Of a DNA stretch of 64,000 nt, positions 1 through 10,193 are shown one piece after another (the stretch's first letter is position 1; the number at the start of each line of letters is the position of its first letter). The stretch covers positions 62,001 to 126,000 of the forward strand of contig VDFB02262711.1 in NCBI GenBank assembly GCA_007258455.2. Reading direction: 5' to 3'. The notes below the pieces were generated by a model. That model did no database searches. It was given only the letters and a program-made list of their open reading frames with translations, and was not told the DNA's origin. Source of the DNA: Sequoia sempervirens. Taxonomy: Eukaryota > Streptophyta > Pinopsida > Cupressales > Cupressaceae. Made by a program: the position numbers and the translations under genes.

Positions 1-1600
1 TTGAAACCATTATTGCTCATGTCCCTCAAGAAAATCTAAAACAAATGGATGAAACCTTAGAAAAACTTTGTGAGTGTTGAATATATTGTTGGTACTATGG
101 TTCTTGTCATATATAACATGAGGAGAATGCTTGACAATGAACTAGGAATAGAAATTGTGCATAGCCTAGCTCATATTAGTGATGATCATGTTCCTAAAAT
201 GGCTAGTTGTGCTCAAACTTTCGAATACACTCAAAATCAAGGTGGAAATCAAATTCCCCCCTACAACAAGGCAACCAACTAGCAACGTAAATCCAACTTT
301 AGGTATGTCCACTAGGAATCCTTTTAGCTTTGTGAATTCAAACATCATATCTCCTAACCCATCACCTCTCATAAACTTGCAATTCACTTGTCCTCCCAAC
401 ATATATACACCTCCATCTTATTCCCCTCCATCTCAAAACACAACCACTAATTTCGTCCTCAGCCAACTTTTACAAAATGTTTCATCCCTCCAACAACAAA
501 TCTCCACATTGAACCAAAATCAAAATGGCCAACCCTCACAATATTTCAAACTAAACCCATTATCATTGGAGATATTGAGAGTACAAATGCCACAAGGCAT
601 AGAGATTCCTAGATTTGAGAAATATGATGGTAAAGGAGATCCTAGTAACCATGTCTTGGTATACACAACCTTATGTAGTGACTTCATTTTCAAAGACAAG
701 CTCTTGGCTAAGATTTTTCCTAGATCTTTGAAAGATACAACCTTAGAATGGTTTTTCTCTTTACCAAATAATTAAATTAGTTCATTCAATGAACTTGATG
801 ATGCCTTCATCAACCATTTCCAAGTGCACATTGGTCCCAAGATGGCCTTACCTAATTTAATGCAATGCAAACAAAAAAAAGATGAAAAGGTCATTGATTT
901 CATAGCATTTTATCAATTTCTCTACGCATAAATCAACATTAAGATTCTAGATTCCGATCGTCAAGGAATGTTCATTAAAAAACTCGTAAACCAATATTCA
1001 AGATAAGCTTGGGATGATGAAATTTCCCTCTTTCACTCACTTATGCATGAATTTTTGTGACTATTAGAATTTAGTTAGTCGTCATGAAGTGAAAACTTCC
1101 TCCAATCATCCTAAAAAATCTAAATTTGTGCTTCATAACAATTTTCAACCATTCAAGAAACAAAATAAGGGCTTTATACAAATAAATCCACCTCAAACAA
1201 ATCAACATGTTTAATCTCAAGTGGCTGTTATAAAAACAAAAAATCCATATCAATTCAAGAACAAGAGTAAGCAATTTAATTTGTTACCTGATGCCCTTCA
1301 TTCCATCATATTGCAACTCTTGGGTAAGAAAATAATTACATTGCCTCTCGTTAGAACCATTGAAACCACTAAGCCCTTACCTCTTAAATATAATCTAAAT
1401 GTCTTTTGCTATTATCACCGATAAAATGGACATGATATAGAATGATGTATGCATCTTAAAAATATTGTGCAAGACCTCATTGATTCTAATCACATCCAGA
1501 TTGGTGGTATTAATGATCCAGGAAATAAATTTGTTTCCCCACCCAACCAAAATTTGTAAATATTTACCAATCCAATTCCAAATCATAACATCTCATTTGT
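1..1600 (+). pseudogene. gag of gypsy-type element A (5'-truncated by window, decayed)
   Basis: Capsid/nucleocapsid polyprotein of a Ty3/gypsy element, which would package element RNA in cytoplasmic particles. A Pro/Gln-rich linker is followed, from about 560, by a retrotransposon gag core. It has the typical order of a target sequence (IPRFEKYDGKGDP), an amphipathic helix, then LEWFFSLP. The same frame continues past a stop at 773-775 to about 960 (NHFQVHIGPK, KKDEKVIDF). After a shift, 1221-1850 reads in one frame broken by stops. At about 1407-1450 this frame has a zinc-knuckle-like C-x2-H...GH-x4-C pattern (CYYHR, NGHDIE, C) rather than canonical CCHC. The frame then leads straight into the protease region, so gag and pro were originally one ORF. 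The stops and one shift show it is dead. The 5' LTR lies outside the window. Confidence 0.8.
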
Positions 1601-1625
1601 TAAAGCTAGTGACACCAAGAATGAT

Positions 1626-2305
1626 GTGATGAATGTTGGCAATATACAAGACATGACTAATGATAACATGAGTGATTATGGGGATATCCAAAATATGGTC
1701 AAACTCATTGATGTTCAACCTCATAAGGGCCAAACCAACTTGTCTCTTGACATTGCTTTCTCACAAAATGATATAATTAAACATGCACCCGATGGTCCTA
1801 TTTACATAGCTAGAAGAATCAATGGCAAGCCTACTAATGGGATAAATTAATTGATATCGTGTGTGTAGAGAATATGATCACCGAGGAATTCTTATTTGTG
1901 CATGAACTTTACCAAGACTCTTATGAACAATCGAAAGTATGGATCAAAACACATTATGGTTTTGCTTTCCCTAAGATAGGTTCGATCACTCTCTCATTAA
2001 AAGTTGGCCAGAAGAAATTAGATGCCTCATTCTCCATCATCCCGTTGTCAAACCAATTCCGTGTGAAGCTAGGCTATCCATGGCTACACTCCTGGATGTC
2101 ATCTTTGTCGATAGTGCATAAATGCTTAAAATTTCCATTTGGCAATGACATCTTTACTATGCATCATAATGGTTTTAATCCTTTTTCTTCCCATGGGAAT
2201 TTCTCATTGGATTTCTTTTGGCTCGAACCTATGGAACCTATTAAGCCTCATAAGGATTTATTTTTCAAGTCTTACCAAAAGTTTAAAGCAAAGCGTATAA
2301 TATAA
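1626..2305 (+). pseudogene. retropepsin-like domain of element A
   Basis: Aspartic-protease-like segment downstream of gag. The first half (1626-1850) contains VQPHKGQ and FSQNDIIKHAP and ends at NGI. A one-base slip and stop at 1848-1860 break the frame, and 1859-2305 continues with ENMITEEFLFVHELYQDS and the flap/C-terminal part ending LGYPWLHS. In gypsy retropepsins the fold has ILID(T/S)GS before a hydrophobic stretch and LLGRPW at the end. The ending is recognisable here, but the catalytic triad reads as L-I-D-I-V-C once the slip is read through. Copy B has D-P-V-C at the same place, so the loss of DTG probably predates both copies. Not active. Confidence 0.75.
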
Positions 2306-2320
2306 CTATCTCTTAGCAAC

Positions 2321-3047
2321 ATGCCTCAACCCATGATTAAACCTCCTATCATTGATGAAAGTGTGATTGAACCAAAATCCCTTCCAAACTTAACCAAGAC
2401 AAATCAACCATGCTTCCCCCGTCCATTTCCTACAAGAGATCAAGAGATAACCATACAACTCCTATTGTTCCTCCTAAGATCAAACAAGTTTATAAACCCA
2501 AAGAGAAAGTGGTTGACCAACCCTCTATGGTTCCTTTCGTTCCTCCCTTGCGGGAAGAAAAGAAACCAGTGGTTGATAACCCACTCCTACACCATCACAA
2601 CTTGAAAACCATGCAAGAAGAAACCAAAATGCTAAAGAGCATAGGTGTAGATGTCGTGATATTGTTCGTAAGTTAGAAAAAAATAATAAACAAGAAAACC
2701 AAGATAAAAATCTAACTCAAACAAAGCATGATGATTCTCCACCTTCACCACAACAAAAATATGAACCTTCAATGGACATTGTCATTAGACCTCCTATTGT
2801 GATTAACTTGGATGATGATGATGAGATTGTTAAGATTGATGAGAAAGTTCATAATGAGTTGAACTTATTATTTTCCTCTTCCATGAGCTTAGATGAGAAC
2901 AACTGTGATGATCCTCCTAAAAAGAGTGCATCACCACGTGTTGAACTTGGTGATTGTCCTAGTACGACACTCGTTGTTGCCCCTTTGGCTAGTTATTCGC
3001 CTCTCATATATGATGAACAAGATTTGGATGCAGACAACTTGCTTTAG
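2321..3047 (+). pseudogene. acidic low-complexity ORF-X of element A
   Basis: A region where a normal gypsy element would begin reverse transcriptase, but no RT motif is present. It encodes a Pro/Lys-rich segment (PPKIKQVYKPKEKVV), then an acidic part (VINLDDDDEIVKIDEKVHN), and ends with YDEQDLDADNLL. It is frameshifted twice in this copy (frames change at about 2410 and 2770). The same protein is fully open over 238 codons in copy B on the opposite strand at 7978-8694. Conservation between two independently inserted copies shows that this ORF is a real part of the family. Function unknown. It could be a C-terminal extension of gag-pro. Confidence 0.7.
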
Positions 3048-3118
3048 GTTGGCTCGCATGTTTCATACTAGATTTATTATTTTATTTTCTTTGTGTGATT
3101 GCATGTGTGTAATGTGAT

Positions 3119-4557
3119 TGAAACAAAGAAAAATAGGGTGCACCACAAATGAGATCAACAAATGGGTACACCCGGATTTTGACTAGTTGTTTCACTCAAT
3201 TATGAGAGTTATAATACATAAATAACAATCAAAAAACAAACCTAACTGATATAACAGTAAAAGGTATGTTTTAAGATGGTAAAATGATGTGTACCTGTTG
3301 CAAAAAGTGTCTTTTCATGCCTCACTAAGGACTCATTCGCCAGTGGAAAATGGGTCCCTGCTAGGGTTTTGAAAAATCAATTTTTGGGTTTTGTTCTTCA
3401 ATGTTTGCACTCACATATCCTAGGTGTTCAGCTCCCGAAAGTTAGAACTAAATTATTTAGAAGACTTTTCGTGATCTTGCAAGGAAGATGACAACTTTGA
3501 CAACTTTTCAACTTTAACAACTTTTTTTCTCCAATTGATCTTCAACCTAAAACCTGCAATCACACATCAAAGGAGAAGAAAAATGTTGTTTTGTTAGGGA
3601 ATAGGGGTTTGCCTTGGTCAAACCCCATTTTGGTAATTAAACCTTGTAATGAAATAATGCATAAAGGATAGATGAATGAACAATGTAATGCCACAACTCA
3701 CCAATCATCAATTGAACCTTGGAGTACAAATCAACAATCTTGCATGAATTGGCCTCAAAAAATGTAGGTCTTGATCACAATACTTTATTAGAGACAATGC
3801 TTGAATAGGATCTCCAATGCTTAATCAACAAATTAGCTCAACAACATGCATGATTCCCTGTGCCTTTGACATGATGATATGATCTTTGATTGCTGCAATA
3901 AACTTTAATAATCTACCCTTGAATGCCTTCTTGAATGCTCTTGAATGTTCTATAATGCTCTTGTGGATATCTTTAGCTTGCATGAAATCTTCTAGGTGAA
4001 ACTATGTGAAATAACCTTATATTTATACTTATCTTACTCTTAATTCCCAAAATTCAAATAACACAAGCCGACATCAAATCTAGGATTTGAAATCATTAAA
4101 ATACCACCAAAAACAATCCCAAGGGGGGATCCTAGGGTTAAGTGAGGACCCATTCGCCATAGGGAGAATGGGTCCTAGCATACTTAACTAGGACACACTT
4201 CAGGAAATATGAAATGTTATGTCAAAAGGGGGTCCTAATACCTAGTAAGGACCCATTCGCCAAGTGGTGAATGGGTTCTAGGTCACTAACCTAGGACACA
4301 TACCTTGCAAAATTAAGTGTTTTGTAATATTATTTAAGAGTGTTGGGCTTTATCCCTTGGAAAATGAAATTAATTAGGCTTGGATTTGAATTAAAGGGGC
4401 CAATTAAGCTCAATTAACTAATAAGGCCCTATATTAGTGTGAAAGTGTAAAGAATTACTTTACAACACCCTAAATAAGGCAACATTAAGTCCATTTTATT
4501 ATTAATTATTCATTCCCAAATTAAGTGTGAAAAAAGGATACTTTTTTCTACACTACA
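3119..4557 (-). mobile_element. solo LTR of the A/B family, inserted in element A
   Basis: About 1.44 kb beginning TG and ending CA, flanked by the perfect 5-bp duplication GTGAT at 3114-3118 and 4558-4562. Aligning across it restores the sequence seen uninterrupted in copy B (complement of about 7900-7935), which proves insertion. In the + reading it runs TGAAACAAAG to CTACACTACA, the reverse complement of A's own 3' LTR, so the parent inserted antiparallel to A and was reduced by LTR-LTR recombination. It carries three copies of the family's inverted repeat (about 3329, 4145 and 4249) and a minus-strand TATA-like TATAAATA at about 4021-4028. Confidence 0.93.
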
Positions 4558-4562
4558 GTGAT

Positions 4563-6070
4563 CCCCCGTATCATGTTGCTTAGCATGTCTTTATGTTTGT
4601 GAGCATACTTTGGATGACCCTTGGACCACTCTATTGATGTAAGGGTACAAAGGAAGTGAATCTGTTGTGACATTCTTCTATTTCTATCTACATTCTTATA
4701 TATGTCGTAACCATTATCTTTTCATTTGTCTTGTGTTTTCCTTTTGGGGATGATGCAAGGCATTGAGACATTTAGGTGTCTTCCATGTTGACCCAAAATC
4801 TTTCCTTTGTTTTCTCTCTCTATGTGTAATTCCTCCTGTGTGTTTTTTGTTCTATGAGTATTTGGGGAATGATGACAATTCCAAGCTTGATTATATCACT
4901 GTAGCAAAGACATACATTGACCCCAAATTCATGGATCCCTTATGTGTTATCTTGGGATTACATATGGGGAAAAACCTCCTTTCCATGACTTAGCCTTGTT
5001 TGGAAACATATATTTGGCATAGGGTTTCATAGGGTTTCCAAATAAGCTCTCATGTATTGGTCTTTATCATTCTCTATTTTAAAGTAATTGCTCACAGCAT
5101 GGTGTTTAGCAATTTTTTTAAAGTGGGGCATTCAACATCCCGCTTGTTGCTTGCTTGACCTTGTTTAAGGTGTGGTCTTCTTAATTCATGTGATGCATCT
5201 TCTTGGTGGTGACATTGGGTTTGATGTTCTTCAAGAGCATGATCTTTCTTGGCTATGACATTCCTCTTAGTGGTAATGCTATGGCTTGCATTCCCTAAGG
5301 TGTGAATCTTTTATCATCAGCTAGTCCTCTCTTGGTGACATCAAGTGTGATGTTCCCTAAGGTGAGACCTTTCATGAACTAAGAAAAACCCCTTTGATTA
5401 TCCTAATCATATTGCATTTAAAAAACCAAATTCCTGGCCACCAAGCATAACACAACTTGCTCGCCAGTGGTTCCTTTTATATCATGAATGTCTAACATAA
5501 TGCAACTTGCTAGCCTTGTGAAATCCTTTGACCATTTAGTGTGGCACCTTATCAAATTTATCAAGGATTATAACTTTTGGTATGGTTGACGTATGGGAGC
5601 CTATAGACCTGGCATGACTTGCCCATCCGCCACCTGTTTTGTGGGTTCACACCTTGTAGACCTAGTGTGTGTTTCCCACTCTTTTAGTCTCGCCTAGTGT
5701 ATATCAAACTACACTTGGGAGCATAATTTTCATGGCCACCCAACATAACACAACTCACTTGCCATTGGAGCCATGTGAGCATGTTTGATGGATGTGGCAT
5801 AATACAACTTGCTAGTCCATCTCTTTTACATTGATTTTTACATTGTATGATGTATCTTGTGTCACTATTGCATCCATGTGTCTCTTTATGCCTTTGTTGG
5901 TTTTCCATAGGATCTTAGATCCCGAGGGCTTGATTATCCTCCTTGATCTTTGTCTTGATTATCCTCCTTGATCTTTGTCATCATATCTCTCCAATAATTG
6001 TACAATTAGACCTCTTTTTACTTATTTGTCTACTTTAGTGTGAGTTTGAGCATAGGCTCATACTCTCACT
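4563..6070 (+). other. 3' non-coding internal region of element A
   Basis: Continuation of A after the solo LTR. No ORF of substance. The left part (4563-5010) matches the complement of 7480-7900 in B, including a shared short reading frame (RHLGVFHVDPK). The right part is A-specific here because B is interrupted by A at the equivalent point. It contains a diffuse repeat around AACATAA(T/C)(G/A)CAACTTGC (about 5448, 5496, 5740, 5803) and an exact 25-bp tandem duplication at 5929-5953 and 5954-5978. No RT, RNase H or integrase similarity is visible, which defines A as a pol-less element. Confidence 0.7.
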
Positions 6071-6085
6071 AAAGTGGGGGCTAAA
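6071..6085 (+). other. polypurine tract of element A
   Basis: AAAGTGGGGGCTAAA lies immediately before the TG that opens the LTR at 6086. This is the expected position and composition for the plus-strand primer of a plant gypsy element. The PPT of element D (29359-29373, AAAGTGGGGGAAAAA) is almost the same, so A/B elements could be trans-mobilised by D-like machinery. Confidence 0.85.
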
Positions 6086-7472
6086 TGGAGTGTAGAAAAA
6101 ATTACACCTTTACACTTTCACACTATGTTTGCATCCCCTTAATTATTTGGACTTAGATAAGCTTCTAATTGACCAAATTATGCATTACAAATCCTTATTA
6201 TTCTCATTTTCTGAAAGGGAAACCTATATTAAACAATCACAAATAGTAACTAAAACACTTTAAAAATCATGTGTCCTAGATTTAGGTCCTAGGACCTATT
6301 CGCCCAAGGGCGAATGGGTCCCCTTTAAGTCCTAGGACCCAAATTTTAATATGTTTTTGGTGACCTTTTAATGATTCGAATCCAAGTTTCAAATTTTGGC
6401 TTGTGGAATCCAATTTTCAAGAAATTAGATAAACACCTATAAATACATAATTATTTTATCAATTCAAAAAATCAAGCAAGAGGTGAACCTTACAAGAGAA
6501 TATTATTGTTAAGAGCATTGAAGAGTAGATTTATCAATCATCTACAGTAGAAATCAAGGTCATATCATCATGTCAAAGTTTGTGTTATGTTTTGGAGCTA
6601 ACATTGTGATGTAGGTTTCAAGCATTCAAGCATCAATCATTTAAGCTAATTCATGCATGATCCAAGCCTTAGAGTGATCTGTTAGACTTCAGTCCTCTAA
6701 GGGGAGCCATTAAGGGTTTGGTGAGTTGTGACATAGCTTTGTTCATTCATCAATTCCTTCCATTTATCATGATTTCATCATTAAGGTTTAATTACCAATA
6801 TGAGATTTAACTAAGTCAAACCCCTATTCACCCAAAAATAAACAATTTTCCCTTTCTTTATATGTGCATGTTTACAGGTGAAGAAGGACTAAAAATCAAT
6901 CAAAGGAGTAATTTTACAAAGTTGTCAAAGTTGTCAACATTGTTGTCAAGCCACGAAAACTCATCTACAGAATTTATTTCTAGCTTTCCATCTATCAAAC
7001 CTAGAGAAATCAAAAGCCTGGATCCAGAATCAAAGGACTGTAAAAGTAAATTTTGGACCCCTGTACAGAGACCCATTCACCCTAGGGCGAATATTTCCTT
7101 CAACAATATTCAAAACCCACTTTTGTTCCTAGGTACATACCATTCTTCCCTTCTTAGATCTGCCTAAAAGTTGTTTCTATTTTTTATATCATAATAGTTT
7201 TCATTTCAAGTATTAGTTCACATAATTGACCTTGTTAAGGAATTTAAATTTATCTCCCAAAAGTTCAAATCACTCATTTCTGTCATAAGAAAACAATAGA
7301 CCTTCCTAATAGAGTTGACTCACCTCAAGGTTGATAGTCAATCCTATCCTTCGGAGATCTTTTCTTATGAAATTAGGAAAAGTGGAAGTGTATTAGATCA
7401 TTCCCTTGCATACATACCTTTCTTCACCACTTTCCATCATTTCATTTTGGTAGACCACTTTCCCTTTGTTTC
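6086..7472 (+). mobile_element. 3' LTR of element A
   Basis: 1.39 kb, TGGAGTGTAG to TTGTTTCA, directly after the PPT. Homologous along its length to the solo LTR (3119-4557) and to B's LTR (10194-16343, interrupted). It contains a TATAAATA box at 6438-6445 and two copies of the family inverted repeat, at 6292-6321 and about 7069-7098. The right junction at 7472/7473 falls inside B's 3' internal region: in the minus reading B runs GGAAACATAT and then the LTR. The same GGAAACATAT is uninterrupted in A at about 5000-5010. So A inserted into B. The other side of this insertion lies before position 1. Confidence 0.88.
6438..6445 (+). promoter_or_regulatory. TATA box in A 3' LTR
   Basis: TATAAATA about 350 bases into the LTR, where the U3/R boundary would be expected. 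The same element is present in the B LTR on the minus strand (11247-11254) and in the solo LTR, so it is conserved in the family. Confidence 0.6.
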
Positions 7473-7977
7473 AATATGTTTCCAAATAAATTTGCATCAT
7501 AAAGAGGAGGTTTCCCCCACATGCAATCCAAAGATAACACGTAAGGGATCCACGGATTTGGGGTCAGCACATGTATTTGCTACAGTGATATAATAGAGCT
7601 TGGAACTACCATCATTCCCCAAATACCTCGTGGAACAATGAACACAAAGAAGGAATGACAAATAGAGAGCGAAAACAAAGGGAAGCTTTTGGGTCAACAT
7701 GGAAGAGACCTAAATGTCTCAACGGCTTGCATCGTCCCCAAAAGGAAAACACAAGATAAACAAAAAGATAATGTTTACAACATATAGAAGAATGAAGATA
7801 CAAATAGAAGAATGTCATGACGAGTTCACTTTCTTTGTATCCTTGCACCAGCGGAGTAACAAGGGTCATCTAAAGAAAGCTCACAAGCATGAGATAGGGG
7901 ATCACATTGCGCACATGCAATCACAAAGAAAATGAAAAGAAGATAAAGAAAAGATAGTATGTCACATGCAATCCAAC
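7473..7977 (-). other. 3' non-coding internal region of element B (truncated by A)
   Basis: Minus-strand continuation of B downstream of ORF-X, cut at 7473 by the insertion of A. Matches 3050-3118 plus 4558-5010 of A read in the other direction. This allowed both the solo-LTR junctions and the A insertion point to be placed. No coding potential beyond short shared frames. Confidence 0.75.
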
Positions 7978-8694
7978 CTATAGCAAGTCGTTCGCATCCC
8001 AATCTTGCTCATTATACACGAAAGGAAAATAAATAGCCAAAGGGGAAACAAGTGCCATACTAGGACAATCACTAGGTTCAACACGTGGTGATGCACTCTT
8101 GTTAGGAGAATTATAACAGTTGCCCCCATCTAAGTTCATGGAAGAAGAAAATAACAAATTCAAATCATTATGCACTTCCTCATCAATCTTAACAATCTCA
8201 TCATCGTCATCCAAATTAATCACAACAGGAGGTCTAATGATAATGTCCATTGTAGGTTTATATTTTTGTTGTGGCGAAGGTGGAGAATCATCATGCTTTG
8301 TTTGAGTTAGATTTTGATCTTGGTTTGTTGATTTGTTCTTTTCTTTTAACTGATGAGAAATAACACGTTTACACCTATGCTCTTTAGCATTTTGGCTTCT
8401 TCTTGCACGGTTTTCAAGTTGTGATGTTGTAGGAGCGGGTTTATCAACCATTGGTTTCTTTTCTTCCCACAAGGGAGGAATGGAAGGAACCATCAAAGTT
8501 TGGTCAACCACTATCTCTTTAGGTTTATAAACTTGTTTGATTTTAGGAGGCACCGAAGGAGTTGTATTGTTATCTCTTGGTATTTTGTAGGAAATGGGTG
8601 GAGGAATTGTGGTGGATTTGTCTTGGTTACTTGGAAGGGATTTTGGTTCAATCATAGGTTCATTAATGATAGGTTGGGAAGGTGTAACATTCAT
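7978..8694 (-). CDS. ORF-X of element B (intact reading frame, 238 codons)
   Basis: Open minus-strand frame homologous to the broken ORF at 2321-3047 in A. Order: a Pro/Ser-rich start, a basic linker (PPKIKQVYKPKEIVVD), a Lys/Asn/Gln-rich middle that may form a short helix, then an acidic block (VINLDDDDEIVKIDEEVHN), and an end at DWDANDLL just before the non-coding 3' region. No similarity I recognise to RT, integrase or envelope-like proteins. It directly follows the protease-like segment, separated by about 30 bases and a frame change. Its intactness in an otherwise damaged element could be chance, because the low-complexity sequence tolerates change. Possible roles, such as a gag accessory or RNA-binding tail, are speculation. 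Confidence 0.6.
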   Translation of the reverse strand: MNVTPSQPIINEPMIEPKSLPSNQDKSTTIPPPISYKIPRDNNTTPSVPPKIKQVYKPKEIVVDQTLMVPSIPPLWEEKKPMVDKPAPTTSQLENRARRSQNAKEHRCKRVISHQLKEKNKSTNQDQNLTQTKHDDSPPSPQQKYKPTMDIIIRPPVVINLDDDDEIVKIDEEVHNDLNLLFSSSMNLDGGNCYNSPNKSASPRVEPSDCPSMALVSPLAIYFPFVYNEQDWDANDLL

Positions 8695-8726
8695 GGACTC
8701 ATGAATATCTCTAAGGGATAATTATG

Positions 8727-9497
8727 TTATGCACTTTGCTTTGAACTTTTGATAAGATTTGAAAAAGAAGTCTTCACGAGGCTTGATAGGTTCCATATTT
8801 TAGGCCAAAATAAATTCAATGAAAATTTCCCATTGATAGACAACAGATTAAAGCCACTATGATGCATAGTAAAAAATTCATTGCCAAATGAAAATTTTAA
8901 GCATTTATGAATAACCGACAGGATAACATCCATAGAGCATAGCCATGGGTAGCCTAACTTCACACGGAGTTGGTTTGACGATAGGATGATGGAGAATGAG
9001 ACATCTAATTGTTTTGGTCCAACTTTTAATGGGAGAGTGATCAAACCTATCATAGGGTGAGCAAAACCATTATGTGTTTTGATCCATGCTTTCAATTGTT
9101 TATAAGAATCTTGGTAAAGTTCATACACAAACAATAATTCCTAAGTGATCACATTCTCTATACACACGGGATCAATTAATATCCCATTAGTAGTCTTGTC
9201 ATTGATTCTTCCAGTTATGTAAAGAGGATCATCAGATGCATGTTTAATTATGTCATTTTGTGAGAAAGAAATGTCAAGAGACAATTTGGTTTGGCCCTTA
9301 TGAGGTTGAACGTCAATGTATCTAATCATAGCATCAGGGATAAAGTCCAACATGGGTTGAGTAATGTCAACATTATGAGTGAAAAAGTTGGAAAACCCAA
9401 GATCTATAGTGGATGTACCAACACAAGATGACATGAGTCTTGAACTATGCTCACCGAAGTATTGGTAATAGGAAATCAAGTTGTAATACTCATACAA
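8727..9497 (-). pseudogene. protease-like domain of element B
   Basis: Two minus-strand blocks, 9497-9141 and 9134-8727, separated by a single stop. They contain VQPHKGQTKLSLDISFSQN, then TNGILIDPVCIENVIT at the catalytic position, the continuation LFVYELYQDSYKQLKAWIKT, and LGYPWL near the end. Homologous to 1626-2305 in A. The retropepsin triad D-T/S-G is replaced by D-P-V-C. Upstream of about 9400 the protein (SSCVGTSTIDLGFSNFF) has no clear match in A, so the gag-pro spacer differs between copies. No gag core is found to the right, so B has lost gag or carries a different 5' region. Confidence 0.7.
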
Positions 9498-10193
9498 GTT
9501 TCACCAAACTAAAGTGTACCTAAAAAGAGAAAACACAAGAAAAGATATTGTAATTTTTCAGATCTGGCATATGAGATTTACTGATTTTAAAATGCAAAAA
9601 CCTGAAAAATGATTCTTTTGAATGCAAATTTTATTTTTGAACAATGCACTTGTTTTGATCAATTGACTTAAATGCAAACTACAAAAAATTTCCACTTTTG
9701 AAATTGAAACTGAAATTTGTAAACAATAGGAAATAAAGCATACAAAGACAAATTTTTGCTCATAAATTTGAAAAATGACATGTATAAGGACGGGTTCGCC
9801 CAAAGGTGAATGGGTCCTTATATAGGGGTTTGAAAAATTGAATTTTGAATTTTTGAGTTAATGTTTAAGTTTCGTGTTTCAGGTTGCAAATAGATTCTTT
9901 CAGTTACAAATTTATAGAATTTGATGATTAAATTCACATGCAATTTGATGGCAAAAATCAAACAAAATGACAACTTTTGAGATGCAATTTTGACTGAATT
10001 TTTTTATGTAAATGACTGAAAGACACCCTTATGTAGAGTACTATGTGAAATATATGCAAGATGTATGCAAGATTTTTGGATTTTTGTGAATTTAAATGAT
10101 GCAAAATATAATTTTGAAACCCTAAATGAGATGCAAAATAAACTAATGCAAATCCTAGATCTAGGGTTTTAGAGACTTCCAAATCAAAATTTA
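9498..10193 (-). other. 5' internal region of element B, no gag recognised
   Basis: About 700 bases between the protease-like ORF and the inner LTR edge, where a leader and gag should lie. AT-rich, no gag motif in any frame. Around 9787-9860 it carries one more copy of the LTR inverted repeat, followed by a stretch resembling solo-LTR positions 3340-3400 (GGGGTTTGAAAAATTGAAT). Part of it may therefore be rearranged LTR sequence. No convincing primer-binding site at the inner edge. Confidence 0.4.
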
